The notes: generated from the sequence alone by a model not told the origin. 64,000 nt of DNA from Lentzea terrae (GCF_003265345.1 NZ_QFWW01000023.1:124001-188000), one strand, 5' to 3'; shown: positions 40,729 to 49,892, counted from the stretch's first letter. A program made the numbers and translations.

Positions 40729-40757
40729 GATACGGCCAATCAGTGGACAAATCATGG
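40729..40757 (-). promoter_or_regulatory. conserved promoter-like motif upstream of paralog 1
   Basis: This 29-bp minus-strand motif begins CCATGATTTG and ends GGCCGTATC, and matches 25 of 29 positions with the motif at 42370-42398 in front of paralog 2. CCATGAT and CGTATC are 16 bp apart, a spacing suited to an ECF -35/-10 pair, and the end is about 29 bp before the start codon. Tandem gene duplication could also explain the similarity. Confidence 0.4.
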
Positions 40758-42338
40758 ACTTCGGAGGTACGCGAGCGCGAACGAGGAGTCGGCCGCCGCG
40801 CCCGCGAGGTCGTAGCAGTAGACCTGCACGAGCACCTTCGGCGGGTACGAGTAGCCGTTCCAGGCCCAGATCCGGCAGTACCTCGGCTCCGGCCCGCTCG
40901 CGCTGACCAGCACGGCCTCGCCCGGCCAGACCTTCGGGTTGCCGATGGCCTGGTACTGCACGTCGTACCGTCCGACCGCCGTTCTGGTCACCGCGGGCGT
41001 CTCACCGTTGCTGGCCCACGACCTGTTGCTGCCCGTCTCGAGGTAGGCGGCCGGTGCGGACGGGTCGTGGTGGACCGCGCTGTCGGTGTAGGTGAGGTTC
41101 CAGTCGGTGTCGGTGTTGCACGCGACCTTCGTGCTCTTCGCTTCGACGGTCGTCCGGCACAGCGCCCGGTTCTGCCCGACCGGCGAGACCATCGCGAACC
41201 CGCCCATCGTGGTCACCTCGTACTGCCCTGGACCGGTCTTCGTCACGCCGCTTTGACCGCGGTACTGGACCGCGGGGCCGTCGCTGACGAAGACGACGGT
41301 GAACGGCAGGTTCTTGCGCGTGCCGTTGGGGTTGAAGCAGGCGACGTCGACGAGCAGGTCGTTGCCCTCGCTGCGGGTTCCCTCGGTCTGGCAGGAGAAC
41401 GGCTGGTAGTAACCCCAGCCGACGCTGAGCTCGGCGTGCACCGTGCCGCCTGTCACCTCCGGCAGCCGCACCACGTAGTCGCCTTCTCCTTGCCGGACCA
41501 GCGTGACGTAGCGCTCGATGCCGTTGCGGCGCCAGGTTCCCCACTGCCACCTGCGGTCCATCTCGACCTGTTGGCCGACGGGCTGGTCGTACTGACCGAA
41601 CGTCGTGGTCGCGTAGGCCCACGAGCCCTGTGATCTGTCCTGTGTGGACGTCCCGGCGTTCTGCTGGGTCTTCGTGGTGCCAGGCGGGGCCGGGGCGATG
41701 ATGGTCTGCCCCGACGTGGAACCGGATGTGGGACCGGCGGTGGGCGGCGGTGCCGATGGACCGGCGGCCGGTGGCGTGTTGGCCGGCGGGTCCACCTGCG
41801 GGTCCACCGGAGGGCCTGGCAGCAACGGCTCTGCCACGACGCGGTCGGCCGGCTCGATCCGTTCCGAGCTCTGCACCGTCAGCAGGAACACGGCCACGCC
41901 CACGATGCCCGCCGCGGCCTTGAGCACCAACTGCGGGTCGGCGCCGGTCTTCGTGACGAAGTCGGTCAACGCGCGCACCGGCCTGGTGACCACGTCGGAC
42001 ACCGAACGCACCGGACTGCTGCTGAAGAACGCATACCACCGGCGGTCGTCGTCCTCCGGGAGCGCCACAAGTCCCGGCGCCAGGTACTCGACGCGTTCCC
42101 TCAACCGCTTCGGATCGGCGGGCTTGCACAGCGCGCACGCCAGCACGTGGCCTTGCAGCGCGGTCCAGTCCTCTTCGGCGATCGTCGCGAGCTCGGCACA
42201 GCCCTTGGCCAGCGCTTCGAAGACCGCGACCCGTTGGGCGACGGCCTCGTAGGTGTCCTTGGTGGCCTCGCCGTCGGCGATGGCCTGCCGCTGTTCCGGC
42301 ATCGTGTCGAGGGCGGCGGCCAACGACTCGGGAGTCAT
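40752..42338 (-). CDS. membrane protein with ZAS-like zinc motif and extracellular beta domain (paralog 2)
   Basis: A 528-residue paralog of the preceding protein. The N-terminal part has LDTMPEQRQAIADGEAT, C in KGCAEL and HVLACALC in the same C-x16-H-x3-C-x2-C arrangement, then RERVEYLAPGLV. A membrane helix (AAGIVGVAVFLLTVQ) is followed by a Pro-rich linker and a ~290-residue extracellular region of beta repeats with scattered Cys; its outer part is unlike that of paralog 1. ATG 42338 (MTPESLAAALD) is the start. Probably the same type of one-helix anti-sigma-like sensor, with different outside specificity. Confidence 0.72.
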   Translation of the reverse strand: MTPESLAAALDTMPEQRQAIADGEATKDTYEAVAQRVAVFEALAKGCAELATIAEEDWTALQGHVLACALCKPADPKRLRERVEYLAPGLVALPEDDDRRWYAFFSSSPVRSVSDVVTRPVRALTDFVTKTGADPQLVLKAAAGIVGVAVFLLTVQSSERIEPADRVVAEPLLPGPPVDPQVDPPANTPPAAGPSAPPPTAGPTSGSTSGQTIIAPAPPGTTKTQQNAGTSTQDRSQGSWAYATTTFGQYDQPVGQQVEMDRRWQWGTWRRNGIERYVTLVRQGEGDYVVRLPEVTGGTVHAELSVGWGYYQPFSCQTEGTRSEGNDLLVDVACFNPNGTRKNLPFTVVFVSDGPAVQYRGQSGVTKTGPGQYEVTTMGGFAMVSPVGQNRALCRTTVEAKSTKVACNTDTDWNLTYTDSAVHHDPSAPAAYLETGSNRSWASNGETPAVTRTAVGRYDVQYQAIGNPKVWPGEAVLVSASGPEPRYCRIWAWNGYSYPPKVLVQVYCYDLAGAAADSSFALAYLRSP

Positions 42339-42369
42339 CGCGTCAGTTTGGGGCCGAGCGAGCGTTCGC

Positions 42370-42398
42370 GAAACGACCAATCAGTTGACAGATCATGG
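42370..42398 (-). promoter_or_regulatory. conserved promoter-like motif upstream of paralog 2
   Basis: Minus-strand CCATGATCTG ... GGTCGTTTC, 25 of 29 positions identical to 40729-40757 and at the same distance (about 32 bp) from its start codon. It abuts the stop of the third paralog. See the partner entry for the proposed -35/-10 reading. Confidence 0.4.
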
Positions 42399-42761
42399 TC
42401 AGGCCCGCGGGTCCAATCGGCCTGGAATCTTCGGCGTGTCGACACCGGGAACCGGCCGCTTGGGCACCAGTGGCCCGGCCTCCGCGAGACCCAGCGCGGC
42501 CACGACCACGAGCAACAGCGCACTGATCACCACGGTCGCGGTCAGCCCGAACACCACGGGCCAGCCGATCCCGTGTTCGGCTCGATCGCGCAGCCGCCGG
42601 TGATCCCCCGGCGCGCACGCGGCACAGCCCGCGACGTGCCGACGCAACGCGGCCCAGTCCCACCGCCCGATCGAGGCGAGGTGCCGGCAGACGGCCTTGT
42701 CCAGCGCGTGGAGCACGGCCACCCGTTCGTCCAGGAACAGGTAGGTGTCCTCGCGAATCAT
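42399..42761 (-). CDS. small membrane protein with ZAS-like zinc motif (paralog 3, no outer domain)
   Basis: A 120-residue member of the same family: C in KAVCRHL, then HVAGCAAC, keeping C-x16-H-x3-C-x2-C, followed by one membrane helix (VVFGLTATVVISALLLVVV) and a short Pro-rich tail (KRPVPGVDTPKIPG). It lacks the extracellular repeats of the two downstream paralogs and the LDTMPEQ opening. It is first in the three-gene series. It could bind the same sigma factor without sensing, or be a truncated relic. Helix quoted as VVFGLTATVV and ISALLLVVV. Confidence 0.65.
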   Translation of the reverse strand: MIREDTYLFLDERVAVLHALDKAVCRHLASIGRWDWAALRRHVAGCAACAPGDHRRLRDRAEHGIGWPVVFGLTATVVISALLLVVVAALGLAEAGPLVPKRPVPGVDTPKIPGRLDPRA

Positions 42762-42871
42762 CCGGCAAGGATACGACCGTTCGACCCAACGTTCAGGGCC
42801 AAATAATGGTCAGAGCGGGCACGTCAGCGAGCGGTGCGCGATCGGTAAGCAGCCTCGGTGATCGTGACGCC

Positions 42872-43537
42872 ATGACCTGGTTGCGCAAGCCTTGGGTGGG
42901 CCCGTTGGCCTTCGTGGTGGTGGCGTTCGTGGCATTCTCGCTACCGCCCTATCTGACCGGTGACCGTGCATCGGCGCGTGTGCAGTCGGACTGGGGACCG
43001 CACTACCCCCTGCTGGTGGTGCACGTCGTCTTCGCGTCGGTCGCCATCCTCACGTGCGTCGTCCAGATCTGGCCGTGGTTCCGCGGCCGCTTCCCCACGT
43101 GGCACCGCCGCATCGGCCGCGTCTATGTGCTGGCCGGCGTGCTCCCAGCCGGGGTGTCCGGCCTGATCATCGGCTGGATGACGCCGTTCGGCCCGGTCGC
43201 CATGGTCAGCAACGTGCTGATGGCCTGTTTGTGGCTCCTCTTCACCTGGCTGGCGTGGCGCGCGGCCCGGCAACGGCGGTTCGGCGACCACCGCAAGTGG
43301 ATGATCCGCAGCTTCACGCTGACCGTCTCGATCATCACCAACCGCATCTGGGGCGTGGTGGCGTTCCTGCTCCTGGCCGACCGGGTGCCGGAAGCCGAGC
43401 TGCCGCACGTGCTCGCGGGGATCTCGACGTGGACCGGGTGGGTGGTGCCGCTGCTGATCTCGCAGTGGTGGCTGGAGCGCAAGCCCCGGCGCCGGGCCGC
43501 GGTGACGGCGGAGCAGCGCGAGCCGGTCAGCGTGTGA
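42872..43537 (+). CDS. DUF2306 family membrane protein
   Basis: A 221-residue protein with about six membrane segments and the DUF2306 hallmarks: HVVFASVAILTCVVQIWPWFRG split as HVVFASVAILTC and VQIWPWFRG, WHRRIGRVYVLAG, a GDHRKWMIRSF loop and a final W-rich tail. The family is predicted to be haem- or quinone-related but has no proven function. ATG 42872 is chosen over an upstream start with non-protein composition. It is divergent from the paralog-3 gene across 110 bp. Confidence 0.8.
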   Translation: MTWLRKPWVGPLAFVVVAFVAFSLPPYLTGDRASARVQSDWGPHYPLLVVHVVFASVAILTCVVQIWPWFRGRFPTWHRRIGRVYVLAGVLPAGVSGLIIGWMTPFGPVAMVSNVLMACLWLLFTWLAWRAARQRRFGDHRKWMIRSFTLTVSIITNRIWGVVAFLLLADRVPEAELPHVLAGISTWTGWVVPLLISQWWLERKPRRRAAVTAEQREPVSV

Positions 43538-43584
43538 GCCAGGTGGGCTGACAAGGCGTTTTGGCGCGACTACGGTCGGCAGTC

Positions 43585-44220
43585 ATGAGGCTACTGCTCG
43601 CTGTCCTGATGATGGTCGCGCTGGCGCCCGCCACGGCCCACGCCGCACCACCCACCGCGAAGTGCGAGTTCATCCCGACGCCGGAGAACCCGGCGGCCCG
43701 CCCGGTCCAGCCACCACCGGCAACGGTCCCGGCCAAGGGGAAGGTCAAGGTCACCATCGTGACCAACTACGGCGTGGTGGTCGCGAAACTCGACCGCGCC
43801 AACGCGCCGTGCGGGGTGGAGAACTTCGCGCACCTCGCCCGCAGCTGGTTCTACACGATGACCCAGTGCTGGCGGCTGACCGACACCGCGCGGCTCGGTG
43901 TGCTGCAGTGCGGCGACATCTACCGCGCTGAGGAGGGCGGGCCCGGCTACCGGTTCGCCGACGAGGTGACCGGCAAGGAGACGTACCCGCGCGGCACCAT
44001 CGCGTACGGCAACCAGGGGCCCGGCACGAACGGAAGCGAGTTCTTCATCGTCCACTCGTTCGCCAACATCAAGCCCGTCTACACCGTGATGGGTCACGTC
44101 ACGCACGGCATGGACACGCTGGATCGGATCGTCAAGGCCGGGATCGTGCCGAAGCCGGACGGAACGCTCGACGGCGCGCCGAAGAAGCCCGTCAGGATCC
44201 TGCACGTTCTCGCAGGATAG
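43585..44220 (+). CDS. secreted cyclophilin-type peptidyl-prolyl isomerase
   Basis: A 211-residue PPIase with a signal peptide (MRLLLAVLMMVALAPATAHA). The mature protein has a Pro-rich lead, then cyclophilin blocks: VKVTIVTNYGVVVAKLDRANAP, quoted as VKVTIVTNYG and VVVAKLDRANAP, NFAHLARSWFY, the QGPGTNGSEFFI core and YTVMGHVTHGMDTLDRI. It should catalyse proline isomerisation of exported proteins. The active-site Arg of the FHRVI motif is replaced, since the segment reads CWRLTDTA. The end overlaps the convergent pseudogene by 29 bp. Confidence 0.88.
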   Translation: MRLLLAVLMMVALAPATAHAAPPTAKCEFIPTPENPAARPVQPPPATVPAKGKVKVTIVTNYGVVVAKLDRANAPCGVENFAHLARSWFYTMTQCWRLTDTARLGVLQCGDIYRAEEGGPGYRFADEVTGKETYPRGTIAYGNQGPGTNGSEFFIVHSFANIKPVYTVMGHVTHGMDTLDRIVKAGIVPKPDGTLDGAPKKPVRILHVLAG

Positions 44221-44752
44221 CCAGGATCTTCGACGCCATCCCGAACGGCAGCATGCCGAGGCCGACCAGCAGATCGGGACTGCGCTCGCCGGCCAGGATG
44301 CGACGGACCACGCGTGCCAACGGCGCCACGCTCGGGGTTCGGTCCATGCCGGCGAGCTCGGCCTCCACCTCGGCTGCCCATTGCGAACCGCCTTCCGCCA
44401 GCATCACCACGGCCGTGATGAAGGGCGACCAGTCCTGCACGCCGGGGATCTCCTCGACCGGGGCGCAGACGTCGTCGTTCAGCGACATGCGTTCGGGGAT
44501 GCCGAAGGCGAAGGCGAACCTGGCCTGCATCTCGATCTCCTCGCGCAGGGTCGGGGCGTCCGACCTCACCGCAATGGCCGCCGACGCGAAGTAGTGCGCC
44601 AGCACGCGCGGGGACGAGTTGTCCACGCGGCCGAGCAACACCGCGTAGTCGTGGTGCTGTTTGCTGATCTCGTGCGGTTCGCCTGCCGCATGAGCAAGTC
44701 CCAGCGCCTCGGCCTTGAACGCGATGGCACGGGTGTGGTTCCCCTGCTGGTC
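44192..44752 (-). pseudogene. 5'-truncated remnant of a TPR/STAND protein
   Basis: The frame closes at 44192 and its last ~185 residues look like the C-terminal TPR part of an actinobacterial STAND protein (HTRAIAFKAEALGLAHAAG, HEISKQHHDYAVLLGR, LAHYFASAAIAVRS, ILAGERSPDLL). Upstream of about 44752 the frame stays open but turns into composition unlike protein, and no NTPase or start with a ribosome site is present. I read it as the relic of a gene whose 5' part was lost, at the left border of the AT-richer region. Confidence 0.6.
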
Positions 44753-45160
44753 CCTCGACTCCCTTTTCTCCCCGTGGTCGGGCACGAAACAGGAGCGCCG
44801 AAATAGCCCGGCAGGAAGACTCGGCGTTGACACATGACAGAAAGAAAGAGTGGCCAGAAAACCGGAAAAGCGATCTCGCTCACAGCGTTGATCAAGCATT
44901 CAACCAGGCAAGACTCACCCGGAAGGCGCAGCACGAGCATTTAAAATTAAGGCGGACTTGAGAATTCATGTGATCCCGCTCGCCACCAGGAATCAATTTC
45001 GCTGCTCGTGCGCTTCCCTCACCTGAACGGCGGTTGTACCAGCCAGTAGCCTGGAAATTGGTCACCCCCTCGCATTAGCTGGAAGTCGATCCCGGAGTCA
45101 GCTCCGCGCATCGGCTTGTTTCGTGTGCGCCCGAAACGGAAAAACGAAGGAGGCACGGCA
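44753..45160. other. AT-richer gene-free leader before the LuxC/LuxE-like operon
   Basis: About 400 bp without a credible gene, clearly richer in A and T than its surroundings (for example TTTAAAATTAAGG near 44940-44955). It contains a TTGACA at 44827-44832 without a matching -10 hexamer at proper spacing. It must hold the promoter of the operon starting at 45161, and probably marks a recombination border with the truncated gene to its left. Confidence 0.5.
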
Positions 45161-46288
45161 GTGGCACCCGAGTTCGAGCCGGCTCGACTCGACGACATCG
45201 ACGACCTGCTCAGGCTGTACCGGCGGGCGCACGGCGCGAACTACCCCATCGCGATGGGCACCGATCCCGAGGTCATGGCCGCCGAGATCAAAACGGCCAG
45301 CACCACGTGGCTGGTGTGGCGCAACGACAACAGGGTCGTCGCGTCGATCACCGGGCACGTCGGGCACGAGGACCGGATGGGCAAGATCGCCGGACTTGTC
45401 GTCGATCCGGACGCGCAGGGTGGCGGCATCGCGCACCACGCCGTCGGGCAGATCACCGGCCGGATGCTCGCTGCCGGCGAGGTCGACTCGGTCTACGGCA
45501 CGGCCCGAACGGTGCACATCGCGCCGCAAAGGGTGTGTCTGCGCAACGGTTTCCACGCGCTCGGGCTCGTGCCGAACCTCTTCAAGCACGCCAAGCGGGA
45601 GACCATGGCGTTGCTGGCCAAGCACCGCGACGGGGTGCTCGACCGCAGGGCCGAGGTGCACAAGGTGCCTGCCGCTCTCGAAAAGCTCGTCACGGCAACG
45701 CACCGGACGATCGGCCTGCCGCACCTGCCGGAGTTCGTCGAGGGCACCGGGTTCCCGCAACCGGAGCCGTCACGCCTGGAGATCATCGAGGCACCGCAGT
45801 TCGTGCAGCGGCACTTCGAACGCAACATCAACGACCCGGCGCGCCGGTTCTACCCGCTGCACAAGCCGAACGTGCTGCTGGCCGACGAACAGGGCGCGTA
45901 CCAGCTCTACGGCCACCTCAACCGGCACGACGGCTACTGCACGATCTTCGGCGCCACGCCCGACCCGCAGACGATCATCCCGCATCTCACCGGTGTCGTC
46001 GACGCGCTCACCGGCATGGGCGCGCCGCACGTCGAGACGCTGGTGCCGTTGCACGAGTTCGACGAGCTGAGTGCCTTGCTGGCGTTCGGTTTCCTGCCGG
46101 TGGCGCTGTACCCGGCGATGCGCAGGGACGGCGACCGCTACCACGACTACGTGGTCATGGTGCACACGCCACAACCGCCCGACTTCCGCGGGCTCACGAT
46201 CGACGAGGCGTTCCGGCCCTTCACCGAGCAGTACATCGAGCTGTGGACGCAGAAGTTCCTCAACACCAACGGAGTTTTCCGCTCATGA
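45161..46288 (+). CDS. GNAT-family protein with a second GNAT-like half
   Basis: A 375-residue protein. Residues 1-150 form a GNAT domain (FEPARLDDIDDLLRLYRRAH, IAGLVVDPDAQGGGIAHHAV as the acetyl-CoA loop). Residues ~200-375 form a related half (LHKPNVLLADEQGAYQLYGH, LLAFGFLPVALYPAM, RYHDYVVMVHT) without a clear CoA loop, so a double-GNAT protein. The GTG start at 45161 follows AAGGAGG. It is the first gene of the LuxC/LuxE-like operon, joined by ATGA to the next. It may transfer acyl groups to or from the activated carboxylate (inference). Confidence 0.72.
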   Translation: MAPEFEPARLDDIDDLLRLYRRAHGANYPIAMGTDPEVMAAEIKTASTTWLVWRNDNRVVASITGHVGHEDRMGKIAGLVVDPDAQGGGIAHHAVGQITGRMLAAGEVDSVYGTARTVHIAPQRVCLRNGFHALGLVPNLFKHAKRETMALLAKHRDGVLDRRAEVHKVPAALEKLVTATHRTIGLPHLPEFVEGTGFPQPEPSRLEIIEAPQFVQRHFERNINDPARRFYPLHKPNVLLADEQGAYQLYGHLNRHDGYCTIFGATPDPQTIIPHLTGVVDALTGMGAPHVETLVPLHEFDELSALLAFGFLPVALYPAMRRDGDRYHDYVVMVHTPQPPDFRGLTIDEAFRPFTEQYIELWTQKFLNTNGVFRS

Positions 46289-47421
46289 ACCCCCATCTCG
46301 GACCGGCAACGGTGCCGGATCCCTCGTTGAGCGCCGTCCAGGCCCTGTGCGATGTCGCGGCGCCGTACGACCACAGCGACGAAGACCTGTTCCTGGCAGC
46401 CGTGAACGAGTCGAACCGGTGGCACGCCGAGCGCAACGACTTCTTCCGCAGTCTGTGGAACGGCAAGCCCGTCAAGGACATCTCCCAGCAGCCGTACGTG
46501 CACGCCAACTTCTTCAAGATGCACGACGTGCTGTCCGTGCCGCGCAACGAGGTCGTCGTGCACGCCACGTCGTCCGGCACGACCGGGCAGAAGTCGCAGA
46601 TGTTCTGGGACGCCTGGACGTTGCGCGCGGGCCAGCGGATGGTCGCGCGGATCTACGACCACAACGGTTTCATCGACGACACCGAGCCGGTGCACTACCT
46701 GATCAACCTCAACCAGCCCACGCCGTCGGTCAAGCTCGGCAGCTCGTTCACCGGGCAGTTCATGACCGACTTCGCGCCCGTCCAGTCGGTGGACTACGGC
46801 CTCGCGCACACCGGCACCGGCCACGAGTTCGACGCGTTCGGCAGCATCCGTTCGCTGCAGCGCTTCGCCGACAGCGGTTTGCCGGTGCGGATCTTCGGCT
46901 TCCCCGCGTTCCTCAGCTTCGCCATCGACCGCATGCGGGCCATGGGCATCGAGCCGCTCAGGTTGAACGAGCGGTCGCTGGTGTGGTCCGGCGGCGGCTG
47001 GAAGGGCAACGCCGACCAGCAGATCTCCAAGTCGGAGCTGCGCTTGAAGGTCACCGAGATGCTCGGCATCCCGGACGAGCGGATCCGCGACAGCTACGGC
47101 TCGGTCGAGCACTCGGTGCCGTACGTCGAGTGCGCGCACCACAACCTGCACGTGCCCACCTGGTCGCGTGCACTGGTTCGCGACGTCCGGACGCTGGAAC
47201 CGTTGCCGTACGGCGAATCCGGCTACATCCAGTTCGTCTCCCCGTACATCACCTCCGCGCCGGCGCAGAGCGTGCTGATGGGTGACCTCGCCGCACTGCA
47301 CGCACCTGAGGAGTGCGGTTGCGGCAACGAGACCCCGTGGTTCGAGATCCTCGGTCGCGCCGGTGTCTCCCGCAACCGTTCCTGCGCGATCGCCGCGGCA
47401 GAGCTTTTGAAAGGCAAGTGA
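46285..47421 (+). CDS. LuxE-like acyl-protein synthetase / adenylating enzyme (module 1)
   Basis: A 378-residue ANL-superfamily member of the LuxE type. The phosphate-binding loop is ATSSGTTGQKSQ; later SYGSVEHSVPYVEC and a C-terminal Cys cluster (EECGCGNETPWFEILGR) followed by RSCAIAAAELL, where LuxE places its acyl-accepting Cys. Expected chemistry: ATP-dependent activation of a carboxylic acid and its transfer to an enzyme Cys. It overlaps both neighbours (ATGA upstream, TGATG downstream). Substrate unknown. Confidence 0.8.
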   Translation: MNPHLGPATVPDPSLSAVQALCDVAAPYDHSDEDLFLAAVNESNRWHAERNDFFRSLWNGKPVKDISQQPYVHANFFKMHDVLSVPRNEVVVHATSSGTTGQKSQMFWDAWTLRAGQRMVARIYDHNGFIDDTEPVHYLINLNQPTPSVKLGSSFTGQFMTDFAPVQSVDYGLAHTGTGHEFDAFGSIRSLQRFADSGLPVRIFGFPAFLSFAIDRMRAMGIEPLRLNERSLVWSGGGWKGNADQQISKSELRLKVTEMLGIPDERIRDSYGSVEHSVPYVECAHHNLHVPTWSRALVRDVRTLEPLPYGESGYIQFVSPYITSAPAQSVLMGDLAALHAPEECGCGNETPWFEILGRAGVSRNRSCAIAAAELLKGK

Positions 47422-49892
47422 TGAGGCACTTCTGGCAGGGCGAGTGGGTCGACGACGACTCGGTCGCACACCGGCTCGACACCCTGGAGGACCGCACCCA
47501 GCAGGTCGTCACCGGCCCGCGGCTGAGCCCGCTGGTGGTGCTCGCGGCGGCCGAGCAGCTGGTCCTGGACGACCACCGCGGCGCGCTGGCGGCGTGGGGC
47601 CTGGACGAGCTGGAGATCGAGGAGACGCTGGAGGCGTTGCGGCACGCGCTGAGCCGCCCCGAGCTCGAGCGCAAGCTCAAGCGCGAGCTCGGCAACCTCG
47701 ACCCGGCGCGGATGGTCCGGTACGACTTCCGCACGCCCACGTACGAGGCTTGGGTGCCGCTCGGGCTGCTCACCCACGTGACCGCCGGCAACGCGCCCGC
47801 AGCGGGCGTCCTGAGCGCCGTTGAAGGCCTGCTCTCCGGCAACCTCAACGTCATCAAGGTTGCTTCCGACGACTCCGGCTTCACGGCCGAGGTGCTCGCC
47901 GCGCTGGCCGCGCACGACCACACCGGGCAGATCGCCGCACGGCTCATCGTGCTGCACTTCTCGTCTTCGCGGACCGACTGGATGACCCGCGTGCTCGGTG
48001 CGGCCGACGCGGTCGCGGTGTGGGGCGGCGAAGAGGCGATCAACGGCGTCACGGAGCTCACCCGACCCGGTGCGCGAGTGATCGACTGGGGCCCGAAGCT
48101 GTCGTTCGCCTACCTGACTCGCGACTCGTGGTCCGATGTGGACACTCTGCACGCGCTGGCCGCGGACGTCTGCGCGTTGGAGCAGCAGGCGTGCTCCAGC
48201 CCGCAGGTGATCTACCTCGACACGGAGGAGCCTGCCCAGGTCTTCGCGTTCGCCGAGCGGTTCGCTGCCGTGCTGGAGCTGACCGGACCGCTGACCCGCG
48301 AGCCCTCGCAGGCGGAGTGGGCGGAGATCACGAACACCGTGGTCGTCGCGCAGCTGGAGGAACACCTCGGGCTCACGAAGGTGCACACCGGCGACCGCTG
48401 GCGCGTGCTGGCGGACGTGCGGCCGGCACTGCGCACGTCGCCGCTGTACCGGACGGTGTGGGTGAAACCGCTGCCGCGCAAGCAGATCACTTCGGTTCTG
48501 CGGCCGATGCGCCGCTACCTGCAGACCGTCGGACTCGCCGCGGACCGTCCTGACGTCGCGACGCTGGCACGGTCGTTCGTGTCCGTTGGCGTGCAACGAA
48601 TCACCACGCCCGGCTCGATGCTCGGCGGCTACAGCGGGGAGCCGCACGACGGCGTCTACGCGTTGCAGCGCTACAGCAACCGGGTGTCCGTGCAACTCGA
48701 CGACAGGTTCGCGTTCGACGCGGCGCTGGACGACCTGGCCGAGTCGCGCCAGCTGCCCGTCCCGGCCGTGCCCGTGACGCCGAAGTCCGACTTCGAGACT
48801 CTGCAGGACCGTCCGGCCGATGTGTACTTCCGCAGCGGCGGCAGCTCCGGTGCGCCCAAGCTGTCCGCCTACACGTGGGCGGACTGGGACGAGCAGATGT
48901 GGGTCGGCGCCGAGGCGTTGCTCGCGACCGGACTGGACCCGCGACACGACCGGATCATGAACCTGTTCTTCAACGGGCACATGTACGCGAGCTTCGTCAG
49001 CTTCTTCTCCGCGCTGGAGCGGATGAACGCCGTGCAGTTCCCGATGGGCGGCGAGTGGGGCCAGCTCGAGGCGATCGCTCAGGCCATTGTGGACAACCGG
49101 GTCGACACGCTGCTGACCGCGCCCTCGTTCGTGCAGCGGCTCTTCGCCGAGCACGGCGACCTGCTGAAGGAGTACGGCGGCATCCGCAAGATCTTCTACG
49201 CGGGTGAGCACTTCGGCGCGCAGGCCATCGCGCGGCTGCGCGACGAGTTCGGCGTCGAGACCATCCGTTCGGCCGCCTACGCGACGGTCGACGCGGGCCC
49301 GGTCGGCTACCAGTGCCAAGCGTCTTCCGGGAAGGTGCACCACCTGTTCACCGGACTGCACACGCTGGAGATCCTCGACCCTTCGTCGGACCGCCCGGTT
49401 TCTGCCGGAGAGCCCGGACGGCTCGTCTTCACCACGCACACGCGGCGTGGCCAGCGGCTGGAGCGCTACGAGATCGGCGACCTCGGCCGGTGGATCACCG
49501 GCGACTGCCCGTGCGGCCGCCGTACCCCGCGGTTCGAACTGTTGGGGCGCACCGGTGACGTGTTCCGCGCGGCGGCGCAGACGTTGAACTACCGGCGGTT
49601 CCTCACGATCCTCGAGGACGAGTACAGCTACGCCGGCGCGTTGCAGATCGAGCTGAACGAATCCTCGACCGGCGAGGAACTGGTGGTGCGGCTGGAGTGC
49701 GGCCGTGCGCCGGAGCCGGCCGCCAGCCACGTCACGCTGCTGTCGCGCTACGCCGAGGTCGCGGAGGCTGTTGAACAGGACGAGCTGCTTTCCGTTCGTG
49801 TCGAGAACGTACCCCTCTCGGACTTTCTGCGCACCAAGAGCAGCGGCAAGTTGATCGCGGTCGTCGACCACCGCAGCAGCAGGAGCGTGTGA
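47421..49892 (+). CDS. LuxC-type acyl reductase fused to LuxE/PaaK-like adenylation domain
   Basis: An 823-residue fusion. Residues ~90-440 match LuxC, the aldehyde-dehydrogenase-fold fatty acyl reductase: HVTAGNAPAAG, GLLSGNLNVIKVA and the catalytic Cys258 in LEQQACSSPQVIY. Residues ~465-823 are a LuxE/PaaK-like ANL module with FRSGGSSGAPKLSAYTW and the CxCG finger GDCPCGRRTPRFELLGR. The fusion joins acid activation and NAD(P)H reduction in one chain, giving an aldehyde. It is the centre of a coupled operon with TGATG overlaps on both sides. LuxAB luciferase is absent. Confidence 0.85.
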   Translation: MRHFWQGEWVDDDSVAHRLDTLEDRTQQVVTGPRLSPLVVLAAAEQLVLDDHRGALAAWGLDELEIEETLEALRHALSRPELERKLKRELGNLDPARMVRYDFRTPTYEAWVPLGLLTHVTAGNAPAAGVLSAVEGLLSGNLNVIKVASDDSGFTAEVLAALAAHDHTGQIAARLIVLHFSSSRTDWMTRVLGAADAVAVWGGEEAINGVTELTRPGARVIDWGPKLSFAYLTRDSWSDVDTLHALAADVCALEQQACSSPQVIYLDTEEPAQVFAFAERFAAVLELTGPLTREPSQAEWAEITNTVVVAQLEEHLGLTKVHTGDRWRVLADVRPALRTSPLYRTVWVKPLPRKQITSVLRPMRRYLQTVGLAADRPDVATLARSFVSVGVQRITTPGSMLGGYSGEPHDGVYALQRYSNRVSVQLDDRFAFDAALDDLAESRQLPVPAVPVTPKSDFETLQDRPADVYFRSGGSSGAPKLSAYTWADWDEQMWVGAEALLATGLDPRHDRIMNLFFNGHMYASFVSFFSALERMNAVQFPMGGEWGQLEAIAQAIVDNRVDTLLTAPSFVQRLFAEHGDLLKEYGGIRKIFYAGEHFGAQAIARLRDEFGVETIRSAAYATVDAGPVGYQCQASSGKVHHLFTGLHTLEILDPSSDRPVSAGEPGRLVFTTHTRRGQRLERYEIGDLGRWITGDCPCGRRTPRFELLGRTGDVFRAAAQTLNYRRFLTILEDEYSYAGALQIELNESSTGEELVVRLECGRAPEPAASHVTLLSRYAEVAEAVEQDELLSVRVENVPLSDFLRTKSSGKLIAVVDHRSSRSV

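Noticed and set aside
44827-44832. TTGACA as promoter -35 of the lux-like operon
   Set aside because: No reasonable -10 hexamer at 16-18 bp, and it is more than 300 bp from the first start codon.
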